From positions 248,001 through 312,000 of the forward strand of contig NZ_JAKEDU010000002.1 in the NCBI RefSeq assembly GCF_021462405.1: a stretch of 64,000 nucleotides of DNA, given 5' to 3'. The notes under the pieces were generated by a model. It was not told where the DNA came from and did no database searches. It was given only the letters and a program-made list of their open reading frames with translations. This DNA is from Thermus tengchongensis. GTDB lineage: Bacteria > Deinococcota > Deinococci > Deinococcales > Thermaceae. The translations under genes were made by a program, and so were the position numbers. This document shows positions 60,397-64,000 of the stretch, piece by piece (positions within the stretch are counted from its first letter, which is position 1; each line of letters begins with the position of its first letter).

Positions 60397-61187
60397 TGGA
60401 TGCGGTACAGGTAGGGCCATTGGCCATCCCCTGGGCCAGGTTCCAGGTGTTCCTGGCCCTTTTGGCCATGGTGGCGGTGGCCGAGGTCCTGGCCCGAAGG
60501 GTGGACCGAAGGCTTGCTCTGTGGGCCTACAACGCCATCCTTGCGGGTTTTCTTGGGGCCAGAATCGGCTTCGTTCTGGGGAACGCGTACGTTTACGCCC
60601 GGGATCCCCTTTCCATCCTTTACGTGTGGCAAGGGGGGTTTGACCCCCTTTGGGGTATCCTGGCTGCGGGAGGGTACACGCTGATGGCATTGCCCAAGAA
60701 CCTCTGGCGGTATGCCCTGTTCGCCGCTTTGGCGGCGGGCTTGGTCTTTGGGGTCTTCCTGGTGCAAAGACGGGGAGGGGAGGAGGTGCGCCTGCCCTCC
60801 CTCACCCTCACCACCCTAGGGGGTACCCCGGTGAACCTGCAGGACTTCCGGGGGAAGCCTTTGGTCCTGAACCTCTGGGCCACCTGGTGCCCTCCTTGCC
60901 GGCGGGAGCTACCCATGATGGTGCGCCTGAGCCAGGAAAACCCGGAGGTGCGCTTTGCCTTCGCCAGCCAAGGGGAGGGTCCGGTGGTGGTGCGGAATTT
61001 TCTAGAGGAGCAGAGGCTCGCCCCCGAGTGGGTTCTCCTGGACCCGGAAACCCGGCTTTCCCAGGCCCTGAAGACCCAGGGCCTTCCCACCACCTTCTTC
61101 TTTGACCGGGAGGGGCGCCTGGTGGCCCGCCACCTGGGGGAGCTTTCCGAAGCCCTTCTTCTTGGTTACCTGAGGGTTTTGCGCTAG
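60396..61187 (+). CDS. Fusion of an Lgt-like membrane segment with a TlpA-type thioredoxin
   Basis: About 263 residues: an N-terminal part with three or four membrane helices (about 1-120) that resembles prolipoprotein diacylglyceryl transferase (GPLAIPWARF; LGARIGFVL; ILYVWQGGFDPLWGI), and a TlpA/ResA thioredoxin domain (about 125-263) with WCPPC, which would face the outside. The Lgt-like part seems too short to be a full enzyme. Probably a membrane-bound thiol-disulfide reductase linked to the sulfur genes. Its TAG stop overlaps the SpoVR stop in CTAG (61184-61187). Confidence 0.78.
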   Translation: MDAVQVGPLAIPWARFQVFLALLAMVAVAEVLARRVDRRLALWAYNAILAGFLGARIGFVLGNAYVYARDPLSILYVWQGGFDPLWGILAAGGYTLMALPKNLWRYALFAALAAGLVFGVFLVQRRGGEEVRLPSLTLTTLGGTPVNLQDFRGKPLVLNLWATWCPPCRRELPMMVRLSQENPEVRFAFASQGEGPVVVRNFLEEQRLAPEWVLLDPETRLSQALKTQGLPTTFFFDREGRLVARHLGELSEALLLGYLRVLR

Positions 61188-62563
61188 CTTCCCGCGGAAA
61201 GCAGGGTTTCCTTCTCCCCTACCACCGTCTTCAGGTGCACCGGCCGGCCCCACAGGCGGTAGAGGTTCTCCAACACCGCCTGGGTCTTTTTCAGGTCCAG
61301 CTCCACGCCCTCGTAGGCGTGTTCCAGGAGGAGTTCTCCCCGGTTCCCGTGGTTGGCGTCCACCAGTTCCACGATGGGGTAGCCCCCGTTGGTGAGACGG
61401 AAGAGGAGGGCCTTCTTGGCCTCGGCGAAGCGGGGCAGGTCCTCGGGGTTGAGGAGCCTTTGCCGGAGGGCGAACTCGGGGGTCAGGAAGGTATCCAGGA
61501 AGCTCAGGTCCGTGTGGACGGTGCGCACCTGGAAAAGCTGCTTGAGCCCCAGGCCGGTGGGCCTCTCGTAGGTGAGCCGCTCCCCTAGGGGCAGGGCCTC
61601 GTACTCCGGGCCGAACCGCCCCTTATCCCAGCGCTCCTCCACCTCCTTGAGGAGCAGGTAGCCCAGGCGGTAAGGGTTGAAGCCGTGTGGGGCAAGGAGT
61701 CCGGCCTGGAGTTCGGCAAACTCCAGGGCTTCCTCCGGGGAGAGAAGGGGGAGGAGGAGGCGGGTGTGCCAGTAGGTGGCCCAGCCCTCGTTGAGGATCT
61801 TGGTGGCCGCTTGCGGCACATAGTACAGGCTTTCCTCTCGGATGATCTCCAGGATGCCCTTCTGCCAGGGGGCCAAAGGGGCATACCGGGCCAGGAAGCC
61901 CAGGATGTCCCGGGTGGGCCTAGGGGGGAGGGGTTCGGGGCGCCCCCCCTCCTCGGCCTCCTTGGGGGGCTCGGGCGGGGGGTTCACGTAGGGGTCCAGG
62001 TAGGGGCGCACCCGCAGGCGCTTGGGGGGTTCGGCCTCCTCCGGTCCCTCCTTCTCCGGCCGCCGGATGTAAGGGGCGTGGGGATCGATGAGGTTTTCTA
62101 GGGAGAGGGCCAAATCCAAAAACTCCTCCACGCTCCTCGCCCCGTGCCGCTCCATGGCCTTTTCCACAAAGGCCGCATGGTGCGCCATTTCCTCGTGCAT
62201 GTCCTTGGGGATGGGCTTAAAGGCCAGGTTGTTCTGGAAGAAGTCGGCGTGGGCAAAGACGTGGGCCATGACCAGCTTCTGGGCGAGGAGGGTGTTGCTC
62301 TTGAGGAGGTAGGCCCGGACGGGGTGGGTGTTCACCACCAGCTCGTAGATGCGCCCGAGACCATAGCGGTAGGTTTCCCGGTGGCGCAGGTACTCGCTCC
62401 CCCAGCGCCAATGGGGGTAGCGGCGGGGAAAGCCCCCGTAGGCGGCCAGCATGGCCATCTCCTCGGGGCCCACCTCCTCAAAGAGCACGGGGGGGAAGGA
62501 AAGCCCTGCCGCCAAGGCCCTTTCCCGCAGGATCTCGGCCCACTGCCTCAGCTCCTTGCGCAT
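61184..62563 (-). CDS. SpoVR family protein
   Basis: The 459-residue SpoVR protein: GGFPRRYPHWRWGSEYLRHRETYRYGLGRIYELVVNTHPVRAYLL in part, VMAHVFAHADFFQNN, EGWATYWHTRLL near residue 260. In many bacteria spoVR, yhbH and prkA form a conserved set controlled by stress or starvation; SpoVR itself has no proven biochemical role outside sporulation and quiescence. Thermus does not sporulate, so the name only reflects the family. Confidence 0.9.
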   Translation of the reverse strand: MRKELRQWAEILRERALAAGLSFPPVLFEEVGPEEMAMLAAYGGFPRRYPHWRWGSEYLRHRETYRYGLGRIYELVVNTHPVRAYLLKSNTLLAQKLVMAHVFAHADFFQNNLAFKPIPKDMHEEMAHHAAFVEKAMERHGARSVEEFLDLALSLENLIDPHAPYIRRPEKEGPEEAEPPKRLRVRPYLDPYVNPPPEPPKEAEEGGRPEPLPPRPTRDILGFLARYAPLAPWQKGILEIIREESLYYVPQAATKILNEGWATYWHTRLLLPLLSPEEALEFAELQAGLLAPHGFNPYRLGYLLLKEVEERWDKGRFGPEYEALPLGERLTYERPTGLGLKQLFQVRTVHTDLSFLDTFLTPEFALRQRLLNPEDLPRFAEAKKALLFRLTNGGYPIVELVDANHGNRGELLLEHAYEGVELDLKKTQAVLENLYRLWGRPVHLKTVVGEKETLLSAGS

Positions 62564-62566
62564 CCC

Positions 62567-63610
62567 TTACCCTCCCAGAAGCCGCCTCAGGGCCAAGGGC
62601 AGGTCCTCCCTGCCCCGCACCTCCGTGGCGGCCAGCCCCTCCTCTTTTCCCAAGGCCTCCTTCAAGTCCTCCAGAAACCGCCCCTGGCCGTAAGGCCCCT
62701 GCACCTGGGCGTACCCGTAGAGGGCCAGGGTGGGGAGGAGGCGCCTTAGGGCCTCGAGGGCCAAGGGGGTGTCCCCCTGCCAGTTCTCCCCGTCGGAGAA
62801 GTGGTAGAGGTAGCGGTTGTAGAAGGCCTCGGGGTAGGCCTTGAGGATCTCCTCCGCCAGGAGGAGGGCGCTGGAAAGCCTCGTGCCCCCGCCTTCCCGG
62901 GCCCGGAAGAACTCCTCCTCGCTCACCTCCCAGGCCTCGGCGTCGTGGAGGAGGTAGCGCCTTTCCAGCCGGGGGAAGTGGCGCTTAATCCAGAGGGTGA
63001 TCCAAAAAGAGAGGGTCTTCACTAGCCTAAGCTCCTCCTCCCGCATGCTCCCGGAGACGTCCAGGGCGAAGAGGACCACCGCTTGGGCGTGGGGACGGGG
63101 CTTGCTCCTCGGGGCCTTGTAGCGGAGGTCCTCCCGCTCAGGGACCAAAAGGGGCTCTTCTGGACGGTACTCCCCGGTGATGAGGGCCCGCTTCAGGCTT
63201 TCCTTGAGGGTGCGGCGCACGTGGCGCAGGCCCCTGGGGCCTTTCCGGGCGATGGTGGTGTAGCGGAAGGCCTCCTCCGTCACCTCCCCTTCTCCCTTGG
63301 GCCGGAGCCGGGGAAGCCTTAGGGCCTCCCCCATGAGGTCCAAGAACTCCTCCAGCTCCAGCTCGGCCACGGGCACGTGGCCCGCGGGGCCCAGGCCTTC
63401 CGTCCCCGGGCCCCCAAGGCCCAGGCCTTCCCCCCGGGGCTCCCCGTAGACGATCTTGGGGAGCTCCAGCTGGGGCAAGGGGATGGAGACCAGGCGGCCT
63501 TCCACCTGGCCGAAGAGTTCCTCCCGGGTTAAAAACTCCCGGGCCTTTTTCTTCACCTCCCCGCGCACGATCTCCTTGAAGCGCAGAAGGTCCCGCTCGA
63601 TGGGCCTCAT
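62567..63610 (-). CDS. YhbH/YeaH-family (DUF444) VWA-like protein
   Basis: The 347-residue DUF444 protein. N-terminal [21 protein letters not shown], then [21 protein letters not shown], and a VWA-type MIDAS region [13 protein letters not shown]. It is the regular partner of PrkA kinase and SpoVR. The start overlaps the prkA stop by 4 bases; the stop is 3 bases from spoVR. Confidence 0.9.
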   Translation of the reverse strand: MRPIERDLLRFKEIVRGEVKKKAREFLTREELFGQVEGRLVSIPLPQLELPKIVYGEPRGEGLGLGGPGTEGLGPAGHVPVAELELEEFLDLMGEALRLPRLRPKGEGEVTEEAFRYTTIARKGPRGLRHVRRTLKESLKRALITGEYRPEEPLLVPEREDLRYKAPRSKPRPHAQAVVLFALDVSGSMREEELRLVKTLSFWITLWIKRHFPRLERRYLLHDAEAWEVSEEEFFRAREGGGTRLSSALLLAEEILKAYPEAFYNRYLYHFSDGENWQGDTPLALEALRRLLPTLALYGYAQVQGPYGQGRFLEDLKEALGKEEGLAATEVRGREDLPLALRRLLGG

Positions 63611-64000
63611 CGCTCACCCCGGGCGAAGATGGAGGCGGCGAACTCCAAAACCCCGCTGGCGCAGTGCTCGCAGTAGCCGTGGTCGCGGATGAGGCGGGCC
63701 TTGACCACGTCGATCTTGGCCTGGGTCTCCGGGTCCACTACTCCCGAGACCAAGGCGGAGAGACGGATGGTGTCCTTCTGGTCGTCAAAAAGCTTCAACT
63801 CCAGGGCCCGGCGGAGCCTTTCGTTGTCCTTGTAGGTGAACGGCCTTCCCTCCAAGGCTAAGGCGCCGATGTAGTTCATGATCTCCCGGCGGAAGTCGTC
63901 CTTGCGGGACTCGGGGATCTCGATGCGCTCCTCGATGGAGCGCATGAGGCGCTCGTTGGGAGGCTCGGGGGCACCGGTGTAGGGGTTTTTCACCTTCTCC
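63607..64000 (-). CDS. prkA: PrkA serine protein kinase, C-terminal fragment (5' end outside window)
   Basis: The last 130 or so residues of Prk[23 protein letters not shown], the [18 protein letters not shown] region, and the final MIRD-like [23 protein letters not shown]. The AAA+ part lies beyond the window edge. PrkA proteins form a stress-response group with YhbH and SpoVR, encoded here in the same order. The frame continues past an internal GTG at 63993 to the edge. Confidence 0.88.
   Translation of the reverse strand, partial: EKVKNPYTGAPEPPNERLMRSIEERIEIPESRKDDFRREIMNYIGALALEGRPFTYKDNERLRRALELKLFDDQKDTIRLSALVSGVVDPETQAKIDVVKARLIRDHGYCEHCASGVLEFAASIFARGER

Overview
The window is about 64 kb of GC-rich, very compact bacterial DNA that looks like a Thermus chromosome or megaplasmid. 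The reasons are stop-to-start and stop-to-stop overlaps between most genes, many GTG starts and apparently leaderless promoters, a Thermus-type 7Fe ferredoxin, and a denitrification island with the Thermus gene order dnrT-dnrS / narC-G-H-J-I-K-K and norC-norB-norH. I do not assign a species.

Layout. (1) 1-12.4 kb, housekeeping and accessory genes: the end of a ribosome hibernation factor, an EnvC-like/FtsX pair, an exported peroxiredoxin, a MoxR-DUF58-VWA-VWA operon, a zinc alcohol dehydrogenase with a class II aldolase, a P1 peptidase, an HtrA-like protease and a YwiC-like membrane protein. (2) 12.4-23.4 kb, nitric oxide and nitrite metabolism: a frameshifting IS630-type element that has split a small membrane gene, cupin and DUF542 proteins, a cysteine-bearing Rrf2 regulator, norCBH, nirS, a NirJ-like radical SAM enzyme, a MarR/cytochrome P460 pair, a DUF488 gene carrying an in-frame insertion, and a ferredoxin. 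(3) 23.4-26 kb: feoA-feoB-feoC iron uptake. (4) 26-38.5 kb: the dnrST regulators and the nar operon for nitrate respiration, closed by a strong terminator. (5) 38.5-42.4 kb: little-known genes (DUF2249, DUF1858, a frameshifted cytochrome-oxidase-like membrane gene, a globin/MoaD-like fusion, a 12-helix membrane protein, a SufT-like protein). (6) 42.5-51 kb: three large cyclic-di-GMP enzymes. (7) 51-55.3 kb: hemE-hemH-hemY and a parvulin. (8) 55.4-61.2 kb: persulfide/sulfur metabolism (TauE, three rhodanese proteins, an ETHE1-type dioxygenase, thiol oxidoreductases) with CsoR/CstR-like operators. (9) 61.2-64 kb: spoVR-yhbH-prkA.

How it fits together. A 16-bp FNR-type motif (TTGAY-N4-GTCATGG) stands 32-59 bp before the start codon of seven transcription units in regions 2 and 5. 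It gives a predicted regulon joining norCBH, the radical SAM gene, the ferredoxin, the DUF542/cupin operon, the DUF454/Rrf2 operon, the DUF2249/DUF1858/globin operon and the NnrS-like operon. The most obvious encoded candidate regulator is DnrT. Nitrate would be reduced by NarGHI, nitrite by NirS and nitric oxide by NorCB, with several small proteins probably handling NO damage or heme d1 assembly.

The most unusual structure is a family of about 100-bp palindromic elements (two near-identical copies and two decayed ones) that sit in CTAG/TTAG targets with a TA duplication. Three lie exactly where two convergent genes once shared overlapping stop codons. One is inserted in frame in a DUF488 gene and adds 34 codons. 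No tRNA, rRNA or CRISPR was seen, and no stretch over 300 bases is without a gene.
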